Translations under genes and position numbers: made by a program
Shown: positions 29,194 through 37,841 of the stretch, one piece after another
Position numbering within the stretch: the first letter of the stretch is position 1
Layout of the letters: the number at the start of each line of letters is the position of its first letter
Notes under the pieces: model-generated
The model's database searches: none
Told to the model about the DNA's origin: nothing
What the model saw: only the letters and a program-made list of their open reading frames with translations
Source of the DNA: Hymenobacter sp. YC55
Lineage (GTDB): Bacteria > Bacteroidota > Bacteroidia > Cytophagales > Hymenobacteraceae
Direction: 5' to 3'
Assembly: GCF_029433095.1 (NCBI RefSeq)
Contig: NZ_JARNTX010000001.1
Location: 1,922,001-1,986,000 of the forward strand
Length of the DNA stretch: 64,000 nt

Positions 29194-29448
29194 ATGCCTG
29201 ATTCAAGCCAACAACCCACTTCCTGGGCCGATACGGCCGCTTCGCTGCTCTCCAAACTTTCGGGTGGGGTAGAATTAGCCCTGGCCTTCGACCAGATGGA
29301 ACTGCAGGTTCCTAACCCCCAAAACCCCGCGGCTCCGGCAGCTACCTGGCGGCTAAACGGCTCGTTGCGCATCCGCACCCGCGGCGAAAACCCAGCGGCT
29401 GCCAACCGCCCTGCTTTGCCTCCTACTAACCCAGATTCCCTTGGCTAA
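29194..29448 (+). CDS. Hypothetical protein, N-terminal part of a probably frameshifted gene
   Basis: This 84-aa frame (MPDSSQQPTSWADTAASLL...) has an amphipathic helix and a beta-hairpin-like TWRLNGSLRIRTRGEN. It then stops at CTTGGCTAA. The next frame overlaps it by 8 bp and continues with similar beta-rich sequence. Removing one G of the GG in CTTGGCTAAC would read PDSLANGLELEAQ and fuse the two into one protein of about 197 aa. I recognise no family. Either the gene is broken or the two halves are coupled. Confidence 0.55.
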   Translation: MPDSSQQPTSWADTAASLLSKLSGGVELALAFDQMELQVPNPQNPAAPAATWRLNGSLRIRTRGENPAAANRPALPPTNPDSLG

Positions 29449-29788
29449 CGGTCTTGAACTGGAGGCGCAGTTGGTAGTGACCTGGGATGGCGACGCTATT
29501 CAGATAGCTGCGTCGGGTACTTACCTTATCGTCAACTTTCCTAGTCAGCGCGTGCTCGACAAGCTCACGAGCGGGCCTCCTAAAGACCCGAATGCGCCTC
29601 CTAAACCTAGAAACGCCCCTAAAATTGACCCTTTGCAGCAACTCAATGACTTGGCCTTGCGCTTAGGCCTCGTTATGGATCTGCGGGTGGCCGGCAAAAC
29701 CCACGTAACTTTTGGCACCGGCCGCAGCCCCAAAATTACCATCAACGCTGTGCTAGGTAAAATAGGGTCTTTTTTTCGCGGCAACTGA
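29441..29788 (+). CDS. Hypothetical protein, C-terminal part of the same frameshifted gene
   Basis: The 115-aa frame has only a TTG for a start, inside the end of the previous frame. It contains GLELEAQLVVTWDGDA, a Pro-rich turn GPPKDPNAPPKP, and a basic C-terminus. The coding quality is good throughout, but nothing before the overlap looks like a natural beginning. This supports a single ancestral gene rather than two. No signal peptide or known domain is visible. Confidence 0.55.
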   Translation: MANGLELEAQLVVTWDGDAIQIAASGTYLIVNFPSQRVLDKLTSGPPKDPNAPPKPRNAPKIDPLQQLNDLALRLGLVMDLRVAGKTHVTFGTGRSPKITINAVLGKIGSFFRGN

Positions 29789-29811
29789 AATTCTCGTGAT
29801 ACCCTGGCTGT

Positions 29812-29878
29812 TATGCTGATGCCGGCCGAAGGTGGATTTAACTAAGCGGTTATTTCGCCAATAGTCGGCATCAGCATA
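29812..29878 (+). terminator. Hairpin with 15-bp arms
   Basis: Arms at 29812-29826 and 29864-29878 (TATGCTGATGCCGGC and a near-perfect complement) enclose a 37-nt loop whose ends CGAA/TTCG can also pair. It follows the frameshifted gene by 24 bp. Confidence 0.45.
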
Positions 29879-30050
29879 GCACGTTGTTTCTTCCTGATTT
29901 ACCCAGAAAAGCCCGTAATTCTGGTTGTCGGCGAGAGAGGCTTTTACGTATCTTGCTTTGTGGCTTCCGGCCTAGTAGATATAGTTCTATCGGAACTAAA
30001 GCTTTCTGGATTGGTTTGCCAAGGACTTCGCTTTCTTCTCGCCACCACGC

Positions 30051-30710
30051 ATGAATTCCGATAAAGAACGTAAAGATAAAGTAGGGGCCAACCGAACAGC
30101 CTCCGCCTTCCAGCGCATGGAGCGAGTACCGCCCATGTTGATGATGCTGTATTTGGCTATGGCCGGCATCGGCGTATTGTTTTTGTTTCTGGTGGTAGCG
30201 TATGCCCAAACCCGTTACATGGCCGATCTGCCCCGCGGGCTGCATCCTTTTCCCAAGTTTTTCTCTATCAGTACCATTGTGCTGCTCATTAGCAGCTACA
30301 CGCTTGCCCAGGCACCGCGTATCTACCGCTCCGACGATGTAGTGAACTTAACGCGTTGCCTCGGGGCTACGCTACTGCTAGGCTGCATTTTCGCGGGCTT
30401 GCAAGTACTTGGCTGGCGCGAGTTGGTGGCGCAGGGCGTCACGTTCAAGGGAATAGAAAATCACACTTTCGCCACAGGCAGCTACATCTACCTGATTTCG
30501 GCCCTGCACGTAGCTCACTTGCTAGGTGGTATGCTGTTTCTGCTAGCCTTGCTGCTGCGCACCTTGCATGCCTCCCGCGACGCGGTTCGCACGCTGGTCT
30601 TCATCCGCAATCCGTATCGCCGTCTTCAGCTTCGCCTCCTCAGTTATTTCTGGCACTTCATTGATGCGCTGTGGGTGGTGTTGTTTGTGGTATTCGTGTT
30701 CTTGTACTAG
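30051..30710 (+). CDS. Cytochrome c oxidase subunit III (heme-copper oxidase), orphan
   Basis: The 219-aa membrane protein has five predicted helices (about 28-52, 70-88, 100-122, 140-165 and 195-218). The subunit III hallmark YFWHFIDALWVVLFVVFVFL is at the C-terminus and YLISALHVAHLLGG is in helix 4. Subunit III supports proton uptake and stability of the aa3-type oxidase in the inner membrane. No subunit I or II gene is in this window, so it is either a second copy or encoded apart from the rest. A bidirectional terminator follows. Confidence 0.85.
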   Translation: MNSDKERKDKVGANRTASAFQRMERVPPMLMMLYLAMAGIGVLFLFLVVAYAQTRYMADLPRGLHPFPKFFSISTIVLLISSYTLAQAPRIYRSDDVVNLTRCLGATLLLGCIFAGLQVLGWRELVAQGVTFKGIENHTFATGSYIYLISALHVAHLLGGMLFLLALLLRTLHASRDAVRTLVFIRNPYRRLQLRLLSYFWHFIDALWVVLFVVFVFLY

Positions 30711-30722
30711 AGTGCTTTAATT

Positions 30723-30770
30723 AAGAGCAACAAAAAAGCCCGGCCTAGACCGGGCTTTTTTGTTGCTCTT
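30723..30770. terminator. Bidirectional terminator with 21-bp perfect arms
   Basis: Perfect arms (AAGAGCAACAAAAAAGCCCGG and its complement) around a 6-nt loop have A6 before and T6 after the GC core. They lie between convergent cox III and the CHU_C protein gene. Confidence 0.85.
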
Positions 30771-30811
30771 TGGTTTACTGCTGTGTTCACTAGGTGCACA
30801 GTAATTTACAT

Positions 30812-33079
30812 TTAGCGCTCCAGTGTGATGGGACCTTTATACTTGCGGCCGTCGGTGTACTCGATTAGGTAATAATACACTCCCGGCACCTGCTTGCCTC
30901 CGTCCCAGCTGAAATTGCGGTTCTTGGATTCATAAACCAAGTTGCCCCAGCGGGAAAAGATTTTGATGGTAGCAAAGCGCGATTCGCAGAAGTCAGCCGG
31001 CAAATTGGGGATATTAAAAGTAGCGTTGAGATTGTCGCCGTTAGGGGTGAAGATATTGACTGGCTTGAACTCGACATTTTCTGGCTGCACCAGCTTGAAG
31101 CGCACAACGCGCGTCTGCGGGCCCGGCCGGCAAGTGGTTTCCTGCAGTTGAAAGGTAACTTCTAGCGTCTGGTCGGGGAGAGCAGCGGCGACGCAGTTGG
31201 CATCCCAGCGGAAGGTGGCCGCCGCTTGTCCGTTGCCATTGGTGGGGCGGAAGCTCATGCCGGCCGCCGCCAAATCGAACCCGTTGCCGGTAGCCGATAG
31301 CACCAGGGGATCCTGATCGGCGTCGGTACCGGTGAAAGTAGCTTCAAACACACCTCCTATTAGCCGCTCAATGACGATGGGTGGATCAGTGGCGCTGATC
31401 GGGGTCGGTAGCTCGGGCGAGGCAAGTACAGGCGGTGAGTTGTTGTACTCCACTTGAATAGGAACCGTCAGAACCACAGTCTTTGGTTCGTTGCAGGGTC
31501 CTGCTGAGGCTGTGAACCGGAATTCGTGCAATGGACGACCTGCGGCCCGGCAATCGACGCGCCACGAAAACCGTCCCCGGATTTGGTTACCATTGGGCCC
31601 CTGCGTGAAAGTGGCGCCCACCTCGGCTGGTTGGAAGCCCACACCGTTCATAGTCAACGTAATGGGGTCGTTATCGGGGTCGGCGCCTATCACGTCAAAT
31701 GTTACCAGGTCACCTACGCGGACCTTCAGAGGCAAGGCAGGGCCAGCCGTGCTAGCCAAGGTAGGAGGACTGTTAGGGTCGGGCTGGGCCGTAAAAGCAA
31801 CCCGCACCGTATCGCGCTTCGGGAGGCTGCAACCATTGTCCGACACAATTATATCCAGCAAATACACCTGCCCTTTGGAATCAAAGCAGCTTGGAAAGCA
31901 CAGCCGCGAAACCAGCGTGTCGGGGAGGCCAGGGGTCCGGATGGTGCCTTGCGTGAGCGAAAAAGCCGGCAGCAAAGCAGCGGGGAAGTTGACAGCCCGC
32001 AAGCCCAAGGTTAGTTGCGAGGGGGAGTCCGGGTCCGTGAAGCGCAGATTCAAGCAACGTTCAGTACCAGGGCGCAGGCGCACCGTATCCACTCCTTCTC
32101 GATACATGTTGGCTCCCGACGCCCGCACCGTCATGCTAGGCGCTGAGTTGGGCGTGCAGAGGATTACTTTGAGTTGGAAGTCGCGCCGGGTCTCTCCGAT
32201 CTTGATGCCGTCCCGGAATTCCGAGCATTTCAGCCCAAACACAAACAGCCCTACTTGGGAGGGCCGTACCTGCAACCGGCCAGTGAACCGGTTGATAGTC
32301 AGGGTAGGAGTGCCCGGAATCTGGTTGGTTTCGCTACGGCCCGGCCCCCAGCGAACTTCTCGATAAGGTTGTGGCGCTGCTGCAAACGGCTTCGGGTCGC
32401 CGGGGGTGGAGTTGCCGTTGAAAGGAGTGGCTAGCTCGTACACCAGCGAGTCGCCGTCGGCATCCTGGCCGCCAAAGTCGTAGTAAAACAATTCGCCGCG
32501 GCAGGCATAGTCGCTTAGAGGCGGGAAAATGCGGGGAGTGGAGTCGCGGAAGGTCAGACCGTTGCGCACCACAGCCGGGAACTCCAAGTAGAAGGTTTGG
32601 CCTGCGTCGCCCGGGTTAAGAATGTTGCTAATGCCGTTGTTGCGGCAACAGCGCTCTACGGCAGCATAGTAGCCAGCTGGACTGGTGTAGCGGTTGGCTG
32701 CCAAATCAACCCCGGCCGTGTAAATCAGCCTACGCGTAACCAACGACGACGTGGATGAGCAAGCCGGATTGGTATAATTGACAAACGAGTTGGTGCGGAG
32801 GCGCAACGTCAAATTTTGCATCCGCATATTGGTGGCTTTGTCGAAGATGCTGACCGTCAGAGCTGTATCTAGAGCACCGGCATTGCCGTTGAGTGCGTCG
32901 AAATACAGATTGAGCGTTAGCGTGTAGCTGGACCCCGACCGGTATTGCAGATCCATTTCGCCGCCTACTATGTGCGTAGCATGGGCTGAGCGACCTAGCC
33001 CAATAAGCAAGAGCAGGAGCACCAACAAACCCGGTGGCCGGCAACTACTACGAAATACTAGGAGAAAAGAAAGAATCAT
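30812..33079 (-). CDS. Large exported protein with type IX secretion type B (CHU_C) sorting domain
   Basis: The 755-aa product has a signal peptide (LLVLLLLLIGLGRSAHA, to about residue 35) and repeated Ig-like/cadherin-like beta domains. Asp-rich repeats include GADPDNDPITL and GTDADQDPLVL. The last 85 residues form a gliding-motility C-terminal domain: NIFTPNGDNLNATF, FSRWGNLVYES, FSWDGG and VYYYLIEYTDGRKYKG. This directs export through the type IX system and attachment to the cell surface. The binding target is unknown. It is divergent from the M1 peptidase gene, which carries the other type of sorting domain. Confidence 0.87.
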   Translation of the reverse strand: MILSFLLVFRSSCRPPGLLVLLLLLIGLGRSAHATHIVGGEMDLQYRSGSSYTLTLNLYFDALNGNAGALDTALTVSIFDKATNMRMQNLTLRLRTNSFVNYTNPACSSTSSLVTRRLIYTAGVDLAANRYTSPAGYYAAVERCCRNNGISNILNPGDAGQTFYLEFPAVVRNGLTFRDSTPRIFPPLSDYACRGELFYYDFGGQDADGDSLVYELATPFNGNSTPGDPKPFAAAPQPYREVRWGPGRSETNQIPGTPTLTINRFTGRLQVRPSQVGLFVFGLKCSEFRDGIKIGETRRDFQLKVILCTPNSAPSMTVRASGANMYREGVDTVRLRPGTERCLNLRFTDPDSPSQLTLGLRAVNFPAALLPAFSLTQGTIRTPGLPDTLVSRLCFPSCFDSKGQVYLLDIIVSDNGCSLPKRDTVRVAFTAQPDPNSPPTLASTAGPALPLKVRVGDLVTFDVIGADPDNDPITLTMNGVGFQPAEVGATFTQGPNGNQIRGRFSWRVDCRAAGRPLHEFRFTASAGPCNEPKTVVLTVPIQVEYNNSPPVLASPELPTPISATDPPIVIERLIGGVFEATFTGTDADQDPLVLSATGNGFDLAAAGMSFRPTNGNGQAAATFRWDANCVAAALPDQTLEVTFQLQETTCRPGPQTRVVRFKLVQPENVEFKPVNIFTPNGDNLNATFNIPNLPADFCESRFATIKIFSRWGNLVYESKNRNFSWDGGKQVPGVYYYLIEYTDGRKYKGPITLER

Positions 33080-33240
33080 TTTTGCAGCTAGGGTGGAGCA
33101 GAGAAAAGAACTCTCGAAATATACAACCTGCAGGGCTAACCTATAGGATAAACCACCCAGTTTGTAGTAGGGCCTTTGTATCTTTCAGACCTTGCTCTCC
33201 CTACATTTTGTCGTCATCAAATTCCTGCTGCCTCCCACTC

Positions 33241-35247
33241 ATGCAACGTGTTTACTTGTTGTTAATCAATATATTGTTTATGGCTCCTGGCCTGCGCGCG
33301 CAGGACGGAGCCAACCAACCTTCGGCTACCGACCTCAACAGTGCAGCAGCTAGCTGTGCCCGGTCGCATGTGCAGGCCGCCCTGCGTCAGCCGGCTACCA
33401 CCGTGCGGCACCGCCAGAAGATGGACCGCTACGATGTGAAATACTACAAGCTCGATCTGGCCCTGGAAAACAACTCACGCAACGTGAGCGGAAACGTACG
33501 GATGCTTGCCCGCACGCTCGCGCAGCCTCTCGATTCGGTGGCTTTCGAACTCTACCCGGACTACACCATCGACTCGGTGGTAATAAATGGCCGCCGCTCG
33601 TCGGGTTGGCGCTGGACAAGTTCCGACGTTATGGCAGCTATTCCGCAGGGGGTAGCGGCCAATACGCTTTTCACCACCGTTGTCTACTACCGCGGCACTG
33701 CGCCGAGCGGGCAGTCGGCTGCCATTGGCAATGCCTTGAGCACCCGATTTGTAAACAACTATGGCGTTAATGTTACGTGGAGTTTGTCGGAGCCATTTTC
33801 GGCCCACGAGTGGTGGCCCTGCAAGCAAGTGCTGACCGATAAGGCCGATTCGTTGGACGTGTGGGTGACGACGAGCGGCAGCAATAAAGTAGGCTCGAAT
33901 GGAGTATTGCAGCGAGTAACGCCCTTGGCCAACGGAAAGAGCCGCTACGAGTGGAAGCACCGAGTCAAGCCTATTGCCTACTATCTGGTGTCGGTGGCGG
34001 TAGCCCCTTACATCGAGTACACCAACTACGCCAATCCGGCGGGCGGCCCTCAAATTCCAATTGTCAACTACGTATACAGCCAAGCTGCCCTCACCAACTT
34101 CCGCACCGAAATCGACCGTACACCGGGCTTCATCGAAAACTACTCCAGCTTAGTAGGGCTCTACCCGTTTGCCAGCGAAAAATACGGCCACAGCATGGCG
34201 CCGCTTGGGGGCGGCATGGAGCACCAAACCATGACCACGCAGGATGGCTTCACGTTCACGCTGACGGCACACGAACTGTTTCACCAATGGTTTGGCGACA
34301 ACGTAACGTGTGGCTCCTGGGAAGATATCTGGCTGAACGAAGGCTTCGCTTCCTATGGCGAGTACCTGTCGCTCGACCGTTTCTCGTCGGCCACTGCGGC
34401 CCGGCAATGGATGGACAACGCGCACAACAGTGTCATGCGCAGTCCCGATGGCAGCGTCCGCGTAGTTGATACTACCAACGTGGGCCGCATCTTCAGCGGG
34501 CGGCTTACTTATAATAAGGGAGCGGCCGTCGTGCACATGCTTCGTTACTTACTTAACGACGACCAGAAGTTTTTCCGCGCACTACGCACCTACCAAACCA
34601 CCTACAGCGGCCGCACTGCCCGCACCATCGATTTGCAGCGCGTTTTCGAGGGAGAAGCTGGCCGGCCGCTGCAATACTTTTTCAACCAGTGGTTTGCGGG
34701 GGAAGGCTACCCCACGTTCAACGTACGCTGGAACCAGACCGGCCAGGCCTTCTTCCTCGAAAGCACAGAAACCGCGAGCATGCCAAGCGTGACGGCCTTC
34801 TTTGATACCGACGTAGACTATCTCCTCACGTTTACCGACAACACCACCCAAGTGCTGCGCCTGCGCCAAAGCCAACTAGTATCAACGTTTAGCGTGCCCG
34901 TCAGCAAAACAGTAGCTCGCATCGACGTCGACCCCGCTCAGTGGCTACTCAATGGTACGGGTACGATTACCCGCGACAATACTTTAATCCTGAGCAACAG
35001 TTCTGCGGCGCGCTTAGCCCGACTTGCCGTGTATCCTAATCCTTGCCACGAAGCCCTCATGCTTGCCGACCTAAGCTCGCGCGCCCTAGCCGAGGTTACG
35101 GACGCTACGGGCCGCGTGTGGCTGCGCCAAACAGTGGACCCGCTGAAACCACAACTCGACACGCGTCGTCTGGCGGCTGGCCTCTACCATTTGCGCCTTA
35201 CTACGCCTAATGGCATGGTCTCGCTAGCACGCTTCGTGCGGCAATAG
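33241..35247 (+). CDS. M1 family aminopeptidase with type A type IX sorting domain
   Basis: The frame extends to 33034, but the ATG at 33241 gives the proper signal peptide (MQRVYLLLINILFMAPGLRA) and 668 aa. The M1 signatures are GGGMEHQ (about 324) and HELFHQW with the distal Glu in WLNEGFASYGEY (about 344 and 366), which bind zinc and catalyse N-terminal cleavage. The large ERAP-type C-terminal domain is absent. Instead, the final 80 residues form a type A sorting domain (LAVYPNPCHEALML to LRLTTPNG). The enzyme is probably secreted or surface-bound. A TAtcTTTC box at 33179-33186 with an upstream TTTG is a possible promoter. Confidence 0.9.
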   Translation: MQRVYLLLINILFMAPGLRAQDGANQPSATDLNSAAASCARSHVQAALRQPATTVRHRQKMDRYDVKYYKLDLALENNSRNVSGNVRMLARTLAQPLDSVAFELYPDYTIDSVVINGRRSSGWRWTSSDVMAAIPQGVAANTLFTTVVYYRGTAPSGQSAAIGNALSTRFVNNYGVNVTWSLSEPFSAHEWWPCKQVLTDKADSLDVWVTTSGSNKVGSNGVLQRVTPLANGKSRYEWKHRVKPIAYYLVSVAVAPYIEYTNYANPAGGPQIPIVNYVYSQAALTNFRTEIDRTPGFIENYSSLVGLYPFASEKYGHSMAPLGGGMEHQTMTTQDGFTFTLTAHELFHQWFGDNVTCGSWEDIWLNEGFASYGEYLSLDRFSSATAARQWMDNAHNSVMRSPDGSVRVVDTTNVGRIFSGRLTYNKGAAVVHMLRYLLNDDQKFFRALRTYQTTYSGRTARTIDLQRVFEGEAGRPLQYFFNQWFAGEGYPTFNVRWNQTGQAFFLESTETASMPSVTAFFDTDVDYLLTFTDNTTQVLRLRQSQLVSTFSVPVSKTVARIDVDPAQWLLNGTGTITRDNTLILSNSSAARLARLAVYPNPCHEALMLADLSSRALAEVTDATGRVWLRQTVDPLKPQLDTRRLAAGLYHLRLTTPNGMVSLARFVRQ

Positions 35248-35289
35248 GGCTTTCGAATTGCTTGCTTGAACAATGACTACAGTAAAACG

Positions 35290-35324
35290 CAAAGGGCCGG
35301 CCTTCTTTCGAGGCCGGCCCTTTG
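35290..35324. terminator. Hairpin terminator between convergent genes
   Basis: Perfect 14-nt arms (CAAAGGGCCGGCCT and its complement) around a 7-nt loop separate the M1 peptidase gene from a convergent hypothetical gene. Confidence 0.75.
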
Positions 35325-35373
35325 TTGGTGAAGGCAAGAGGCTAAACAGTTGAAAGAACTTGACGCTTCTGCT

Positions 35374-36069
35374 TTACTCTTTATAGTATTTTTTAATAAG
35401 TGCTTGCACCTCAGGCGGAGCAGGAGGCATGTCCAGCACGGCGGACATTAGCTCGTCGAAGGAATGCGCCGGAGTGAAGATAGAATCCTGATAAGGATTG
35501 CTGGTGAAGCGAATAAAGCCAGGCTGATCATTCACGCTCACCAAATCTACCGTGACGGTACCAAAGCGCTGAAGGCAGCGGCCAGTAATGCTACAGTCGC
35601 GGGGTAGGGGCTTAAGAAAGTGCTTCTCGATGGTTTCGGTGTAGCGCTCGTGGTGCAGATTGCGCTGATCCGACGTGGACAGTCGATACCCAAGGGCAAC
35701 CACCCGCTCGCAGATTAGGTCGAAGAAGTGGCGGAAGTTGCCGGGGCCGATGCTAGGGTCATAGAAAAAAACCGCGCCCTGGCGCCCGTGCTCGGCTAGC
35801 AACTGCACCCGCAGCCCTTGGCCCTGAATGCCGGTCTTAGTGAAATGGTAGGCTTTAAAATAAGGACCAGCCCAATTTAAATACACCTGCTCTTCCACCC
35901 ACTGCGCGTGCTTCCGCTGCTCGGCGGGAGTGCGTTGCAGGGGCTGCCACTCGGCCTTGGCTGAGGCAGAGGGCGAAGAAAAAAGCCGTTTTAGGAAGGG
36001 ATGCAAGGTGGAAATGCCGTATGGAGGGAGAACACCAGTCGAGACAAATGGTTTCGATTGACTTCTCAA
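35374..36069 (-). CDS. Hypothetical protein
   Basis: The frame can start at TTG 36069 (231 aa) or at TTG 36006, where HPFLKRLFSS follows; no ATG exists in that region, so the start is uncertain. The product has no signal peptide or membrane segment and is probably cytoplasmic. It is a mixed alpha/beta protein with LLAEHGRQGAVFFYDP, DQRNLHHERYTE and CSITGRCLQRFG, and a helical C-terminus. I do not recognise the family. It may be a Hymenobacteraceae-type conserved protein. The stop lies just past a shared terminator. Confidence 0.65.
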   Translation of the reverse strand: MRSQSKPFVSTGVLPPYGISTLHPFLKRLFSSPSASAKAEWQPLQRTPAEQRKHAQWVEEQVYLNWAGPYFKAYHFTKTGIQGQGLRVQLLAEHGRQGAVFFYDPSIGPGNFRHFFDLICERVVALGYRLSTSDQRNLHHERYTETIEKHFLKPLPRDCSITGRCLQRFGTVTVDLVSVNDQPGFIRFTSNPYQDSIFTPAHSFDELMSAVLDMPPAPPEVQALIKKYYKE

Positions 36070-36109
36070 TGAAAGCTCTTCAAATCGTTGGAAAAAGGGC
36101 TAAAACAAC

Positions 36110-36140
36110 GAAGGCAAGCTCCGTGCCGGGGCTTGCCTTC
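36110..36140 (-). terminator. Hairpin terminator of first DUF2147 gene
   Basis: Ten-base arms (GAAGGCAAGC and its complement) around an 11-nt loop lie about 60 bp past the stop of the minus-strand DUF2147 gene and before the next gene. Confidence 0.6.
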
Positions 36141-36197
36141 AATTAAAAATAAATTAAATAATTACAGGTCGCCTGCATACTAGCAAGCTTTACGCAC

Positions 36198-36644
36198 TCA
36201 TTTTACTCGCTGCCAATAGTGAGATTTACCGATCATCGAGAAACCGATGTAGCCCTTTACTTCCAGCCGGTCTTTACCAGCGGCACTCACATAACAGGAA
36301 TACGTGCGGCCGTTTTCCGGGTCATAAATTTCACCACCTTCCCATCGGTCATTGCTCGGGTTGTGGCGCAGGTGCTGCAACACCGTTAGATTTTTCAAGG
36401 GCTGGGTGCGTCGCTCGGCTTTCGGGTTTTTTTCGTCGAGGCGCGGCTTCCCGTTGGGGTCAGTGGGCTGCCGAAGCCATACCACTCGGCCGCACAACTC
36501 TTCACCGCACCGATACAACTCGATATGCGAGTCGCCGGTGTCATCGGCCCACACCCCGAGCGGTGGGGTAGCGGTAGGCGTTTGCGCCGGGGCCGAAACC
36601 AGGCTAGCTAGAAAAAAGAAATAGCTAAGCAGAGTGTATTTCAA
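36198..36644 (-). CDS. Exported DUF2147 protein (first of a pair)
   Basis: The TTG at 36644 gives 148 aa with a good signal peptide (MKYTLLSYFFFLASLVSAPA); a GTG at 36710 would add 22 residues that spoil it. The mature part is DUF2147: LGVWADDTGDSHIELYRCGEELCGRVVWL, with the conserved Cys pair, and the ending YSCYVSAAGKDRLEVKGYIGFSMIGKS. Members are small lipocalin-like periplasmic proteins of unknown function. It is a paralogue of the next gene upstream on the same strand. Confidence 0.84.
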   Translation of the reverse strand: MKYTLLSYFFFLASLVSAPAQTPTATPPLGVWADDTGDSHIELYRCGEELCGRVVWLRQPTDPNGKPRLDEKNPKAERRTQPLKNLTVLQHLRHNPSNDRWEGGEIYDPENGRTYSCYVSAAGKDRLEVKGYIGFSMIGKSHYWQRVK

Positions 36645-36811
36645 AGTGAAAGAGCAGGTTAGTGGGTAGCTGGCAAGAAGTATAGCGTAGTTACAAGCCG
36701 GTCGAATCACTCCTATAAAGGAGGTCTGCCGTAAGATGAACTACTCATAATCAGTAAGTTGGTTGGAAAAACCGATAAGGTAAAGTTGGGGAGATGGGTA
36801 AGTTAGTAAAA

Positions 36812-36845
36812 AAGCGACGCCCCTGCCGGGGCAGGAGCGTCGCTT
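36812..36845 (-). terminator. Hairpin terminator of second DUF2147 gene
   Basis: Arms AAGCGACGCccctgcc and complement (one mismatch) lie 28 bp after the stop of the upstream DUF2147 gene, with a run of A on the plus strand that reads as T on the minus strand. Confidence 0.7.
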
Positions 36846-36872
36846 GATATACGCCAGATAGCTAGGCAACGG

Positions 36873-37313
36873 TTATTTAACCCGGCTCCAAGTCTGTGAT
36901 TTGCCGATCATCGAGAAGCCGATATAGCCTTTCACTTCCATGGAATTGGCACTGTTCATCTTCATGTAGCAAGAGTAGGTTTTGCCGCTCTCGGGGTCAT
37001 ATATTTTGCCGTCATCCCACTTATTGTCGTCGTCGTATTCAAAGCCCTGCATAAACACCAAACCCAACCGGGGGCGGTTGCGTAACTTCGGATCAGGGTT
37101 CATGGAGTCGGTTTTGGGCTTGCCGGTAGCAGGGTCGTTGGGCACGGTCAGCGTCACGATTTTGCCGCACAGCTTGTCGCCACACTTATAAATTTCGAAA
37201 GTGGCTTTCTTCTCAGCATTGGTCCAAACACCGAGAGGCGAAAGGGTTTGAGCGGAAGCCACGCCCACACAGCTTAGCAAGCAGGTCAGGCACAAGAGGA
37301 GAAACTTTTTCAT
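36873..37313 (-). CDS. Exported DUF2147 protein (second of a pair)
   Basis: The ATG at 37313 gives 146 aa with signal peptide MKKFLLLCLTCLLSCVGVAS ahead of AQ. The mature DUF2147 domain contains LGVWTNAEKKATFEIYKCGDKLCGKIV with the conserved Cys pair and ends GYIGFSMIGKSQTWSRVK, nearly identical to its neighbour's end. The middle parts differ more, so this is an old duplication. A periplasmic role is inferred; the biochemical function is unknown. Confidence 0.86.
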   Translation of the reverse strand: MKKFLLLCLTCLLSCVGVASAQTLSPLGVWTNAEKKATFEIYKCGDKLCGKIVTLTVPNDPATGKPKTDSMNPDPKLRNRPRLGLVFMQGFEYDDDNKWDDGKIYDPESGKTYSCYMKMNSANSMEVKGYIGFSMIGKSQTWSRVK

Positions 37314-37841
37314 GGAGAGGGAGAGTGGGAATGAGTATGTGGGGAAAAAGATAAAAGAAAACTCCAACAAAAGCACGGTGTGCTGTGCAGCTACTGCGAA
37401 TTGTCAGTAGGCAACTTTGAGGCCAGGTTAAGCAGCGTGTAGCTACATAAAATAAAGTCGCTGAACCTCAATGGTCTGACACGGAATGGCCCTAGGTGGC
37501 TTAAAAAAAGGCCTTTTAATTTTGAACCATCCTACAGGCTTTTAACTTTACCATCCGTAGCGAGTGCTACAGCCCCGCCCAAGCAGCCCTAAGGTGCTGG
37601 GAAGCGCGGCCGGGGTTATGTCGAACGTAAAGAAAGGAGGTACAAAATGTCTAATAGTCCCAAACAAATCCTGCCAAGCCTGTCGAATGTAGTCCGCTTC
37701 ACCGCCGGACGCGCTTAACAACAGCTTTCGCGCGGAAAAACGCTTCCATTTAGCTTTTTCCCGCATTCTGGCAAGGTCTTACACATAAGATGACGGGGCT
37801 GTACCCCAGACTCGTCGCTCGGTAAGATTTGAAGGATTAGA
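37314..37841. other. Gene-free stretch upstream of DUF2147
   Basis: No convincing reading frame was found. It contains a TAacTTTA sequence near 37543 on the plus strand and a short palindrome AAAAGGCCTTTT near 37505. The 72-codon frame on the minus strand (37548-37766) shows no domain or protein-like composition. Confidence 0.4.

Noticed and set aside
31491..32366. 291-codon frame on the plus strand
   Set aside because: Antisense shadow of the CHU_C protein gene.
37548..37766. 72-codon frame on the minus strand
   Set aside because: No start context, promoter box, signal or domain; composition looks random.
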